Assembly (NCBI GenBank): GCA_017416345.1
Contig: JAFQCR010000028.1
Span: forward strand, 1 to 64,000
Origin: Clostridia bacterium
GTDB lineage: Bacteria; Bacillota; Clostridia; Oscillospirales; Acutalibacteraceae
Direction: 5' to 3'
Length of the DNA stretch: 64,000 nt
The number at the start of each line of letters is the position of its first letter. Position 1 is the first letter of the stretch. Under the pieces are notes generated by a model that saw only the letters and a program-made list of their open reading frames with translations, ran no database searches and was not told the origin of the DNA. Below, piece after piece: positions 15,187 to 23,496 of this stretch. Position numbers and translations under genes: made by a program.

Positions 15187-16875
15187 ATGAAAGAAATATA
15201 CCTTGATATAATGGAAAAGGCGCTTTCGGCATATACCGAGGAGCGGATACGGGATTATATTGAGGAGGTAAAGCGTGACGGACTTTCGGAGCACGGTTTC
15301 CCTCGTCTTGGTGCTAACATCGGAATTTTGATGGCACACGGCAGACAGCTTGAGCTTAAAGCAGAGTTTATTGAGATCATCGACCTTTGCTTATACGGGT
15401 TTGCCCATCCGCAGAATAAATCAAAGGGCGGCAATAATTTCGCCGTCCGTGAGGTCTGTCATGCCTTGATGGAACTTCAAAAAGCCGATATTATAGACCT
15501 TGAGCAATTAGAGGCTTGGAAGAAAAAGCTTGCCGAGCTTGACGTTTTGACGACCTACACCCATATTGTGTCAGAGGACGTTAAGCATCCCAACAACTGG
15601 GCGTATTTTGGCGTTTTGAGCGAGCAGGCAAGAGGTCTTTTGTGCGGTATTCCCACCGATACCTTCCTTGAGCATCAGCTACCGTCCCAGCTGCTTCGTC
15701 TTGACAAAAACGGAATGTATCGTGACGGAAGCGTTACAGGACCGCATCAGCCGATGGTCTACGACCTGGTCACAAGAAATCTGATCGGATTATCGCTTTT
15801 TATGGGTTACGACGGCAAGTATGCCGAAAAAATCGAAAAGATGATGGACGATTCGGACGACCTCACCCTTAAAATGCAATCGGTCACGGGTGAGCTTGCC
15901 TTTGGCGGCCGAAGCAATCAATGCGTTCACAATGAAATGATGTCGGCGAATTATTATGAGCTTCGAGCCACGCTTCTCAATAAAAAAGGTGACCTTAAAA
16001 AAGCAGCCTTGTTTAAGGCGGCGGCTAAAAAGGCGGCCGAAACCTGTTTGCGGTGGCTTTCTCAAAAGCCAATGAGCCACATCAAAAACCATTTTGATCC
16101 CGATCTAAAGCTTGGCTGTGAGGACTACTCATATTTCAATAAATATATGATAACGGTGGCATCTAACGCTTATCTTGCCTACCTTGTTGCCGATGACAGC
16201 ATTGAACCGACCGTGATGCCTGCCGAAATCGGCGGTTACGTTGCCGAAACAAGCGAGGACTTCCATAAGGTGTTTTTAAACTGTGGAGGATACTTCCTTG
16301 AATTTGACTGCAATGCCGACATCCGCTACGATGCCAACGGCTTGGGTCGTGTTCACAAGAAAGATTGCGATTCAAGGGTCTGCCTTTCGGTGCCGTTCCC
16401 TGCAGGGAAAACCAATTACAAGCTTGAAACACCGAACAAGCATCCGTTGTCGATCTGTTGCTATAAAAATACCGCCGACGGTATCCTTTGTTCGGCCGAG
16501 GACGGTGTTAAACACGTTTTGATCTCCAAATCCGAGGGTGCCGACCGATGCTCGGTGACCTTTGAATGTGTTTTGAATGAGGAGCGCTTGTTCACCGAAA
16601 AATGCACCGTGTCAAGTGACGGAGTTGATATCAACTTCACGGGTACCGACGGTGTTTTAGTGCCTGCTTTTTTGTTTGACGGTGCAAACGAGACCGAGAT
16701 AATGACCGCAAACGGACAAATTACCGTAAAATATAACGGCAGCTTTTGTAAATACACCTTTAGTGGTGAATTTGAGGACTACGGTGTGTTTTTCAACCGT
16801 AACGGCCGCTACCGTGTATATAAAATCGCAACCGACCGACTTCATATTGAGATAGGTGATGTAAATGAGCTTTAA
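15187..16875 (+). CDS. Unknown protein with alpha/alpha-barrel-like N-half and beta-rich C-half
   Basis: A 562-residue protein with no signal peptide. Roughly the first 350 residues are helical and the last 200 rich in beta strands. The layout recalls heparinase II/III-like and other (alpha/alpha)-toroid polysaccharide lyases. The stretch FGGRSNQCVHNEMMSANYYE near residue 240 holds Asn, His and Tyr that could be catalytic. I do not recognise the family with confidence; an intracellular oligosaccharide lyase or hydrolase is one possibility. It follows the flavoprotein by 8 bp and overlaps the next gene by 11 bp, so it belongs firmly to the operon. Confidence 0.55.
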   Translation: MKEIYLDIMEKALSAYTEERIRDYIEEVKRDGLSEHGFPRLGANIGILMAHGRQLELKAEFIEIIDLCLYGFAHPQNKSKGGNNFAVREVCHALMELQKADIIDLEQLEAWKKKLAELDVLTTYTHIVSEDVKHPNNWAYFGVLSEQARGLLCGIPTDTFLEHQLPSQLLRLDKNGMYRDGSVTGPHQPMVYDLVTRNLIGLSLFMGYDGKYAEKIEKMMDDSDDLTLKMQSVTGELAFGGRSNQCVHNEMMSANYYELRATLLNKKGDLKKAALFKAAAKKAAETCLRWLSQKPMSHIKNHFDPDLKLGCEDYSYFNKYMITVASNAYLAYLVADDSIEPTVMPAEIGGYVAETSEDFHKVFLNCGGYFLEFDCNADIRYDANGLGRVHKKDCDSRVCLSVPFPAGKTNYKLETPNKHPLSICCYKNTADGILCSAEDGVKHVLISKSEGADRCSVTFECVLNEERLFTEKCTVSSDGVDINFTGTDGVLVPAFLFDGANETEIMTANGQITVKYNGSFCKYTFSGEFEDYGVFFNRNGRYRVYKIATDRLHIEIGDVNEL

Positions 16876-17599
16876 ACTGGGATTGTGTTCCATATCTTTC
16901 AGAAAAAACACTCCGCAAGAGATACTTTCTGCAATGAAAACGGCAGGGCTGACCGTTATCGAGTGGGGAAGCGACGTTCATTGTCCTCCCGAAAAGGCGG
17001 AGGAAATTGCCGCACTTCAAAAGCAGTTCGGCATTGAGTGCAGCTCCTACGGTACCTATTTCAAGATCGGTGTCACACCGACCGAGGAATTGGAAAAGCA
17101 CATCGTTGCGGCCAAAACGCTTGGTACTAACGTGCTACGCCTGTGGTGCGGAGATAAAAACAGCGAAGATTACGCAGAAAGCGAAAAAGCGGAGCTTTTC
17201 GGCGCTTGCAAAGCGGCGGCCGAAATCGCCAAAGCAGAAGAGGTAACACTTTGTATGGAGTGCCACAACAACACCTACACCAACCGAAAAGAGTCGGCAT
17301 TGGAATTGATGGAGACCGTAAACAGCCCGAAATTTAAGATGTATTGGCAGCCCAATCAGCTTCGTTCGGTCGATGAAAACCTTGATTATGCCAAGTTGCT
17401 TGCGCCGCATACCAAGAACATCCACGTGTTCAATTGGAAGGCAAGTGAAAAGTATCCGTTGAACGAGGCTCAAGGTGTTTGGCGGCAGTATCTTGCAAAC
17501 TTCAAGGGCAACCACGCCTTGTTGCTTGAATTTATGCCGGATGGCAGGATAGAGACCTTAAAAACCGAAGCCGAAGCATTAAAGGAGATCGCAAAATGA
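16865..17599 (+). CDS. Sugar phosphate isomerase/epimerase-like TIM barrel protein
   Basis: A 244-residue TIM-barrel protein, short for the xylose-isomerase-like superfamily. It begins FKLGLCSISF and has VIEWGSDVH near residue 31, CMECHNNTYTN near residue 130 (Glu and His of the usual metal site), MYWQPNQ near residue 157 and NIHVFNWK near residue 180. It overlaps the preceding gene by 11 bp and the following one by 4 bp (ATGA), showing tight operon packing. It is the third protein of this superfamily in the window, and not a close copy of the other two. Reaction unknown. Confidence 0.78.
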   Translation: MSFKLGLCSISFRKNTPQEILSAMKTAGLTVIEWGSDVHCPPEKAEEIAALQKQFGIECSSYGTYFKIGVTPTEELEKHIVAAKTLGTNVLRLWCGDKNSEDYAESEKAELFGACKAAAEIAKAEEVTLCMECHNNTYTNRKESALELMETVNSPKFKMYWQPNQLRSVDENLDYAKLLAPHTKNIHVFNWKASEKYPLNEAQGVWRQYLANFKGNHALLLEFMPDGRIETLKTEAEALKEIAK

Positions 17600-18561
17600 A
17601 AAAAATATATTTGTGTGCAAACGCCAAAACAGTAAAAAATGTATATGCCACCGATGATACCGTATACACCAAGGAGGAGGTACTGTCCGAGCCCGAAAAG
17701 TTTAAAGCCACCGAATACGTTTTCTCCACTTGGGGCATGCCTGCCTTTACAGAAGAGGAAATAAAACGCTGCTTGCCAAGTCTGAAAGCGGTGTTTTACG
17801 GAGCAGGCACCGTTCAGGCCTTTGCCCGACCCTTTCTCAATTGCGGCGTAAAGGTCTTTTCGGCATGGGCGGCCAATGCCGTACCCGTTGCCGAATATAC
17901 CGTGGCGCAGATCGTTTTAGCCAACAAAGGCTTTTTCAGTAGCAGCCGCATTGCCAAAACGGGTGACCGCAAAGCCGCATCGCAATGCTTCCACTCATAC
18001 CCCGGAAACTATAATGTGAAGATCGGAATCATCGGAGCAGGCATGATCGGCAAGCTTGTTATAAAAATGCTTAAAAACTATAACCTTGAGGTCTTGGTGT
18101 TTGACCCATTCCTCCCCGACGAAAAGGCTGTCGAGCTGGACGTCAAGAAGGTCTCGCTTGAAATACTTTTCAAGGAGTGTCAGGTGGTATCCAATCACCT
18201 TGCCAATAACGAGCAGACCAAAGGTATGCTCGACGGCAGATTGTTTGAATCTATGCTCCCCTTTGCTACCTTTATAAATACAGGACGCGGGGCACAGGTG
18301 GTCGAGGCCGACCTGATAGATACCCTCAAAAGCCGCCCCGATCTTACGGCCTTGCTTGACGTGACCTACCCCGAGCCGCCCGAAAGCGACAGCGAGCTTT
18401 ACACCCTGCCAAACTGCATTTTGACACCCCATATCGCAGGCAGTGCAGGCAACGAGGTGCGCCGAATGGGCGAATATATGAAGGCGGAATACGCCAACTA
18501 CACAAGCGGCAAGCCGTGCCGATACGAGGTGACCCTCAAGATGCTTGAAACCATGGCTTAA
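17596..18561 (+). CDS. D-isomer-specific 2-hydroxyacid dehydrogenase
   Basis: A 321-residue NAD-dependent dehydrogenase. The nucleotide-binding motif is IGIIGAGMIGKLV near residue 145, followed by FINTGRGAQVVE near residue 225 with the conserved Arg, LDVTYPEPP near residue 260 (the Asp/Glu-Pro region) and TPHIAGS near residue 285 carrying the catalytic His. Such enzymes interconvert a 2-keto acid and a D-2-hydroxy acid. As last gene of the flavin-enzyme operon it may reduce a sugar-derived keto acid. It is coupled to the TIM-barrel gene by an ATGA overlap and followed directly by a terminator. Confidence 0.85.
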   Translation: MKKIYLCANAKTVKNVYATDDTVYTKEEVLSEPEKFKATEYVFSTWGMPAFTEEEIKRCLPSLKAVFYGAGTVQAFARPFLNCGVKVFSAWAANAVPVAEYTVAQIVLANKGFFSSSRIAKTGDRKAASQCFHSYPGNYNVKIGIIGAGMIGKLVIKMLKNYNLEVLVFDPFLPDEKAVELDVKKVSLEILFKECQVVSNHLANNEQTKGMLDGRLFESMLPFATFINTGRGAQVVEADLIDTLKSRPDLTALLDVTYPEPPESDSELYTLPNCILTPHIAGSAGNEVRRMGEYMKAEYANYTSGKPCRYEVTLKMLETMA

Positions 18562-18578
18562 ATAAAAATATTTATTAT

Positions 18579-18617
18579 ACCACAGTTCTTCGGTTGACCG
18601 AAAAACTGTGGTTTTTT
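18579..18617 (+). terminator. Terminator of the flavin-enzyme operon
   Basis: ACCACAGTT and AACTGTGGT pair around a nested TTCGG/CCGAA hairpin, followed by TTTTTT. It ends the operon begun at 11411. Confidence 0.85.
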
Positions 18618-18720
18618 ATTAAAAAAGCTGCAATTTTTCGGTTAAGAAGCTTTTGCAGCAATGCGTTATTTGCAAGAAGCTACAACAGCCATTTTCGAAA
18701 ATTTTTCGTTAGTTATATTG

Positions 18721-18749
18721 TTGACACATTTTACAGGGTGTTGTAAACT
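18721..18749 (+). promoter_or_regulatory. Promoter of the GH16 lipoprotein gene
   Basis: TTGACA (18721-18726) and TAAACT (18744-18749) are 17 bp apart, 45 bp before the start codon. The gap 18618-18720 shows only a possible GCTGCAA/TTGCAGC hairpin. Confidence 0.7.
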
Positions 18750-18794
18750 GTGATTGGCACCTTCCGCCACACATTTATGAAAAGGGGTCGACCT

Positions 18795-20570
18795 ATGAAA
18801 AAACTATTTTCTTTAATGCTTATTCTGACCGTATTGGTCGGTATGTTTGCCGCCTGCTCCGGTTCTGATACCGATGTCAATACGCCTTCGGACGGCATTA
18901 TCACCGACGGCGCATTCTCGACCGCCGACGTTAAATATCTTGACGGAAATGGCGAGTCGGTCTACCGTATCGTCCGTCCCGAAAACGATGATATGGGCGC
19001 CACGTCCAACGCTTCACTCATCTTTAAGCAGATGAAGGAGACCTTGGGCGTTACCGTGAAAAATGTTCAGGATTCCGAGAACGGAACCGATGCTTTTGAA
19101 ATACTTGTCGGCCATACCAACCGTCCCGAATCGCAGCAGGCTTTGGATTATCTTAAGGCCAATGTCGGCGGTCGCTACCGTGACTATATCATCTGCACCA
19201 TCGGCAAAAAGATAGTTATCAATGCCTTTTTTGAGGAGGCCTTGACCGAGGCTTGCGATTATTTTATCAAGAATTACCTTAATAAGGACGGCATTAAGGG
19301 CGGTATAAAATATACGGTTGCAACCGAGGGCGAGTTTTCGATCGTCACCGTCAACGGCACCTCGGTCGATAAGTTTTCGGTGATACGTCCGCATTTCAAT
19401 TCGTCGTATCTGACCCAGCTGCAGATAGAAAAAATGATCGCAGAGCTCACCGATAAAACGGGCTACCGCCTTGTTATCAAGGAGGATGAATACACGACTG
19501 AGGGCGATTTTGAGATAATTGTCGGAAATACCAACCGTTCGGGCGTCGAAAAGCTTGACGACTGTGACACCTATTCCGTAAAGGTGTCGGGCAATAAGGT
19601 TTATCTCAACGGCGGAAGCCCCTATGCCACCGCTCTGGCTGTTTCGGAATTCGCAAAAATGCTCCGTACGGGTGCTGTTACCGATGCCGACTCCGCCACG
19701 GGAAGCTATGCGACCGTTTCGGCAGGCTACGACTCGGCAAGCTATTACAAGCCGATGTGGACGGACGATTTTGATTATGCCGAGATCGGTATCAACGGTG
19801 TTGACACCGGCAAATGGTGGATAATCAGCGAGGATAAGGACAAATTCCATTCCGAGGGCTACAACGGCAAGACCTCGATACGGTCCTCTGCGCCCGATGT
19901 TTTAAGGGTGGAAAACGGCCATCTTAAGGTCAGCGCAAAATATGACGCTAATTATTATTACGGCGCAATGCTCCGCTCACCGTATTCATTGGTGTTCCGC
20001 TACGGATACGTTGAGGAATCGGCCATATTGCCCAACGGCGGCGGTCTTTGGACGGCACTTTGGGTGACCTCGGCAGGCGGTGACTACTGCGGCCAGGAGA
20101 TCGATATCAACGAGTGCTTCGGCAACGCCAAGGTCATTGCGGCCAACGGTCATACCTGGCCGAGTGATGCCGCTGTTGCTCAGAAGGGCTGGCAGCATAC
20201 CTCGCTTGACGGCGATTTCAGCAACGAAAAGAAGTATGACTGCCCCGACGGCAAGTCCTTTAACGACGGCTTCCACACCTTCGGTTATCTGTGGACCGAA
20301 AACGAAATGAGCTTCACCTGCGACGGCAGGATATTCTTTACCTATGAGATAAAGCCCGAAAACGAGCAGGATGTGGCGGCATTTACTACCGAAAGCCAGC
20401 TGATATTGAGCCTTGCCAACGGTTTTGCCTCCAACGGCTCGGCACCCGAGGAGGGCGCAGCCTATTGGAATGAAAGCAATACGCTGACTGTTGATTACGT
20501 ACACCTTTATCAGATAAAGGACGGTACCCAGGTCTGGCGCAACGGCGTGGATTCATCGGATTACAAATAA
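18795..20570 (+). CDS. GH16 family glycoside hydrolase lipoprotein with N-terminal accessory domains
   Basis: A 591-residue lipoprotein: signal peptide with candidate lipid-anchored Cys21 (FAAC, an imperfect lipobox). Residues about 45-310 form two alpha/beta domains, each with an EI(L/I)VG(H/N)TNR motif and one with LNGGSPYATALAVSEF, resembling N-terminal domains of secreted glucuronidase-type enzymes. The C-terminal GH16 domain (about 325-585) opens PMWTDDFDYAEI and carries the catalytic signature GQEIDINECFG near residue 435, giving two catalytic Glu in the E-x-D-x-x-E pattern. Predicted role: endo-cleavage of beta-1,3 or mixed-linked glucan, or another GH16 substrate, at the cell surface. 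The start was chosen from the AAAAGGGG site. The protein at 60472 is a paralogue with the same layout. Confidence 0.85.
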   Translation: MKKLFSLMLILTVLVGMFAACSGSDTDVNTPSDGIITDGAFSTADVKYLDGNGESVYRIVRPENDDMGATSNASLIFKQMKETLGVTVKNVQDSENGTDAFEILVGHTNRPESQQALDYLKANVGGRYRDYIICTIGKKIVINAFFEEALTEACDYFIKNYLNKDGIKGGIKYTVATEGEFSIVTVNGTSVDKFSVIRPHFNSSYLTQLQIEKMIAELTDKTGYRLVIKEDEYTTEGDFEIIVGNTNRSGVEKLDDCDTYSVKVSGNKVYLNGGSPYATALAVSEFAKMLRTGAVTDADSATGSYATVSAGYDSASYYKPMWTDDFDYAEIGINGVDTGKWWIISEDKDKFHSEGYNGKTSIRSSAPDVLRVENGHLKVSAKYDANYYYGAMLRSPYSLVFRYGYVEESAILPNGGGLWTALWVTSAGGDYCGQEIDINECFGNAKVIAANGHTWPSDAAVAQKGWQHTSLDGDFSNEKKYDCPDGKSFNDGFHTFGYLWTENEMSFTCDGRIFFTYEIKPENEQDVAAFTTESQLILSLANGFASNGSAPEEGAAYWNESNTLTVDYVHLYQIKDGTQVWRNGVDSSDYK

Positions 20571-20575
20571 CAATA

Positions 20576-20613
20576 AACTCCCTTGCGATAGGATGTCGCA
20601 GGGGAGTTTTGTG
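20576..20613 (+). terminator. Terminator of the GH16 lipoprotein gene
   Basis: AACTCCCTTGCGA and TCGCAGGGGAGTT pair around a short loop, followed by a TTTTGT tract. Confidence 0.75.
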
Positions 20614-20634
20614 TTCTAAACCCTTAAGCCGCTT

Positions 20635-20642
20635 CATACAAT
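20635..20642 (+). promoter_or_regulatory. Sigma-E-like -10 box upstream of spoIIID
   Basis: CATACAAT matches the -10 consensus of mother-cell sigma-E (CATACAnT). A convincing -35 is not seen. spoIIID is a sigma-E target in other spore formers, which supports the reading. Confidence 0.45.
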
Positions 20643-20669
20643 TTAACAGACCTTTTAGGAGTTGATTGT

Positions 20670-20918
20670 ATGAGGAACGAAGTGGAGTCAAGAGCGACCG
20701 TTTTGGGTGAGTACATAATCGAGCACGATGCCACCGTAAGGGCGGCGGCCAAGGTGTTCAAGATCAGCAAATCGACGGTGCATAAGGATGTCACCGAGCG
20801 ATTGAGAGCGCATGACCCCGAGCTGTGGAGGGCGGTCAAGGTTGTGCTTGAGCGCAACAAGGAGGAACGCCACATCCGCGGCGGCCTTGCCACAAGAAGA
20901 AAGTATAAGGGAATATAA
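20670..20918 (+). CDS. spoIIID: Sporulation transcriptional regulator SpoIIID
   Basis: An 82-residue DNA-binding protein closely resembling B. subtilis SpoIIID, the mother-cell regulator that modulates the sigma-E regulon. The helix-turn-helix runs about residues 20-45 with VRAAAKVFKISKSTVHKDV, and the basic C-terminal part has HIRGGLATRRKYKG, matching the family RHLRGGEATKLKYK region. AGGAG lies 8 nt before the ATG. It marks the organism as a spore former. A sigma-E-like -10 element lies just upstream; the gene is monocistronic. Confidence 0.95.
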   Translation: MRNEVESRATVLGEYIIEHDATVRAAAKVFKISKSTVHKDVTERLRAHDPELWRAVKVVLERNKEERHIRGGLATRRKYKGI

Positions 20919-20938
20919 GTAAAAGCAGAACTAAATTG

Positions 20939-21012
20939 TCATCCTGAGCGAAGCGAAGGATCTTAAAACTTTGATTACAGAAAAAAGATTCTTCACTTCG
21001 TTCAGAATGACA
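20939..21012. repeat. Type II repeat (GTCATTCTGAGCGAAGCGAAGAATC family)
   Basis: Two inverted arms, GTCATCCTGAGCGAAG and CTTCGTTCAGAATGAC, bracket a short centre. The same element occurs at 29935-30027. It lies between spoIIID and its terminator. Confidence 0.8.
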
Positions 21013-21079
21013 CCGCCTCTGTCGGATCTGCCGACATCTTCCGCTTACTGCGGCCGTCCCGCGATATGAGTATAACAAG

Positions 21080-21114
21080 AGAAGACCGCCTTTTTAACGA
21101 GGCGGTCTTCTTTT
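21080..21114. terminator. Bidirectional terminator between spoIIID and the surface-protein gene
   Basis: GAAGACCGCC (21081-21090) and GGCGGTCTTC (21101-21110) form a perfect stem with T/A runs on both sides. It serves the convergent genes. Confidence 0.85.
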
Positions 21115-21119
21115 GCGGG

Positions 21120-23369
21120 TTATTTCTTTTTCTTGATAATGACCAAAACTATCAAAGCGGCCAGCAATATTCCGATTATCGCAGAGCAAATAATAATTAC
21201 GGTAGTTAGGCTGTTGCCCTTTGGTGAACCGTTGGTCTTGTCAGCTTCGGGCTCGGGGTCGGTCTCGGGCTTGGGGTCGGATTCAAGCTTGGAGGAGGTG
21301 TCCTCCGACGGGGTGTTGCTTGATGTGTCGACCGAAATGTTGAGCTTGGGGGTGGTCTGTGTTTCGGTCTCGGAGCAGTTGTTGCACTTGCGCTCCAAAA
21401 CACCCTCTTTGTCGGCTGTAGCCTCGGTTTTAACTGCCCACTCACCAAACTTATGACCTAATGCAGGGGAACTCAGGGTTTCGGTTTCCTTGCAGCTTGA
21501 ACAAGTGCGCTTTTGAATTCCGCCAGCCTCACAGGTGGCGGTTTTTTCAACTACCCACTCGCCGAAGCTGTGACCGATAGCGGTGATTTCACGTGTTTCA
21601 AAAGACTTGCAGATAGAGCAGGTGCGCTTTTGAACGCCGTTTACCACGCAGGTGGCGGCGGTTTCGGTGACCCATTCTCCGAAATTGTGGGTATGACCGT
21701 CAAGCGGCAGCTTGGCTATAACGGAGGATTCCTCGGCCGAGCAACCGTTTACGGTGCACTCACGAACCTTAAGCCCGGTCTCCTCGTAGGTCGCTTTTTT
21801 AGTTACCGTCCAACCCGACCACGAATGTCCGTTGGCGGGAATGGTGGTCACGGAGGATCTGGCGGTACAGCGTGAGCAATGGTGGGACTTGGTGCCCGAG
21901 GCGGTGCAGGTGGCGGCCTTGTCGACCGTCCACGCCGAAGAATAATCGTGTCCGAGCGCCGCAATGGTCTTGTACTCGGTGTGAGAACAGCTTGAGCAAA
22001 CGTGCTTTTGCGAGCCGGTTGCCGTGCAGGAAGGCTTTGTCACGGTCTGCCAAGCGCCGTAGGAGTGACCCGTTGCAGGAATGGCGGTGACTTCGATTTT
22101 AGAAGTACACCAAGCACAGTGTTTTGATTTTGAACCTTGCGTGGTGCAGGTTGCAGGCTTATCGACCGTAAAGGTTGAAGAGTAGTTGTGACCGCCGGAA
22201 AGTAGCGTGCCGTATTCTATGTGGCCACAAGAACCACAGGTGCGCTTTTTTGTGCCGTTGGCGGTGCAGGTGGCTGTCTGCACATACTCCCACTCGCCGT
22301 AGGAGTGTCCTATTGCAGGAATGTGTTGGGTTTGAGTATCTCCGCAGGCGCAGGTGCGCTTTTGCGAACCACGTGTAGTACAACTGGCAGGTGTTACGGT
22401 CTGCCATGCGCCGTAGGAGTGGGAACCGGTGGTGGTAAATGTTGCCTCGGGACTGTAGTAGTCCTTGCCGTTAATGACCGCAAAAAACTGGTATGTGTAG
22501 CTTGTTTGATGTGTAAGAGGGTATCCAACCTCATCAACCATATCAAACCATATATCAAACGAGGACTCACCGACGTGCGATGATTGTGCGGCGTACGGAA
22601 AGGTTTTTTCCCAGCTGGCACTACTGCTTTTGCGGATGCTTATTCCGAATTTTGTAGCTGCATAAGAAGCTGGTTTGGTTACGTTACCGTAAATTCTTGC
22701 ATCGTTATCGCTTATGGTATTGCCGATTGTAGCCGAACCTATAGAGATAGAAACGGTTCCCGTTTCGTTACCGCCGTCGGTATTTGTGGAATATGAATAT
22801 ACTCGCTTAATGGTATAGCCCCTTGTTGCTATTGAAGACGGATTTGCAGAGGAATATCCTGTGTATGAGTTGTAACACCAAAGTTGACCGTTTTGGGTTG
22901 ATAAAGAGTTAGCTATCATTACATAATGTTCACCCCCGCTTGAGGTTTGGACACATATTAAAGACCAATATCCTTTTGAGATATTATCCCATATTTTACT
23001 TTCCATTGAGGATGTTGTATCACCTAAATATGTTAATGTTTTTCCTTTGGAATTTGCGTAAGCCTGAGGAGCAAACCCTCCATTTACTTGATAAAACCCT
23101 GAGTTTAGATAACTATTACTTTGTTCCCATACCATATAGGTATCGGGATTGAATGAAGAACTTCTGTCAATGTTGGCTTCGTAGATCAGTTTTGCTTGCG
23201 CTACAACCCAGCATCCGTATTTATCCATATTTGAATATGATGATGCACCTTGCGACCAGTATCTATAGTCGGATGAATAGCTTGCCGCACTGACGGTTGA
23301 TATTAGAGCTGTCGAAAAGACTGTGATAAGTAAAGCTAATGCTAATAATCTGATTATAATTTTTTTCAT
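21120..23369 (-). CDS. Cell-surface protein: cysteine-peptidase-like domain, nine Cys-rich repeats, membrane anchor
   Basis: A 749-residue exported protein. A signal peptide of about 28 residues ends near VSAAS. Residues about 30-190 form a C39-like papain-fold domain with YGCWVVAQAK (candidate Cys), GEHYVMIA (His) and WCYNSYTG (Asn). A fibronectin-like beta domain follows (about 200-320). Then come nine repeats of about 39 residues (about 320-680) with the pattern H-S-aromatic-G-x-W...C...G...R-x-C-x2-C. An acidic Pro/Glu linker, a transmembrane helix (about 722-745) and KKKK end the protein. It was started at the ATG after GGAGG. Expression is probably controlled at an operator inside its promoter. 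Enzyme activity is plausible, not proven. Confidence 0.78.
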   Translation of the reverse strand: MKKIIIRLLALALLITVFSTALISTVSAASYSSDYRYWSQGASSYSNMDKYGCWVVAQAKLIYEANIDRSSSFNPDTYMVWEQSNSYLNSGFYQVNGGFAPQAYANSKGKTLTYLGDTTSSMESKIWDNISKGYWSLICVQTSSGGEHYVMIANSLSTQNGQLWCYNSYTGYSSANPSSIATRGYTIKRVYSYSTNTDGGNETGTVSISIGSATIGNTISDNDARIYGNVTKPASYAATKFGISIRKSSSASWEKTFPYAAQSSHVGESSFDIWFDMVDEVGYPLTHQTSYTYQFFAVINGKDYYSPEATFTTTGSHSYGAWQTVTPASCTTRGSQKRTCACGDTQTQHIPAIGHSYGEWEYVQTATCTANGTKKRTCGSCGHIEYGTLLSGGHNYSSTFTVDKPATCTTQGSKSKHCAWCTSKIEVTAIPATGHSYGAWQTVTKPSCTATGSQKHVCSSCSHTEYKTIAALGHDYSSAWTVDKAATCTASGTKSHHCSRCTARSSVTTIPANGHSWSGWTVTKKATYEETGLKVRECTVNGCSAEESSVIAKLPLDGHTHNFGEWVTETAATCVVNGVQKRTCSICKSFETREITAIGHSFGEWVVEKTATCEAGGIQKRTCSSCKETETLSSPALGHKFGEWAVKTEATADKEGVLERKCNNCSETETQTTPKLNISVDTSSNTPSEDTSSKLESDPKPETDPEPEADKTNGSPKGNSLTTVIIICSAIIGILLAALIVLVIIKKKK

Positions 23370-23414
23370 TTTTATTCCTCCAAACAAAATACAGACCGAT
23401 AACGGGCAATATAT

Positions 23415-23443
23415 ATTATAGCCCGAATACGGGCTATTGTCAA
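23415..23443 (-). promoter_or_regulatory. Consensus promoter with palindromic operator for the surface-protein gene
   Basis: On the minus strand TTGACA (23438-23443) and TATAAT (23415-23420) are 17 bp apart. The spacer holds TAGCCCG-N4-CGGGCTA (23419-23436). An imperfect second copy lies at 23396-23407, just downstream of the start of transcription. Confidence 0.85.
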
Positions 23444-23465
23444 GATAAGAACATTATTTTACTAT
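23437..23465 (+). promoter_or_regulatory. Divergent promoter of the small Cro/CI-type regulator
   Basis: TTGTCA (23437-23442) and TACTAT (23460-23465) are 17 bp apart. Its -35 box overlaps that of the opposite promoter, so both cannot easily be occupied at once. Confidence 0.65.
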
Positions 23466-23496
23466 TATCGTATAGATTTAAAACGGAGATTGGAAA

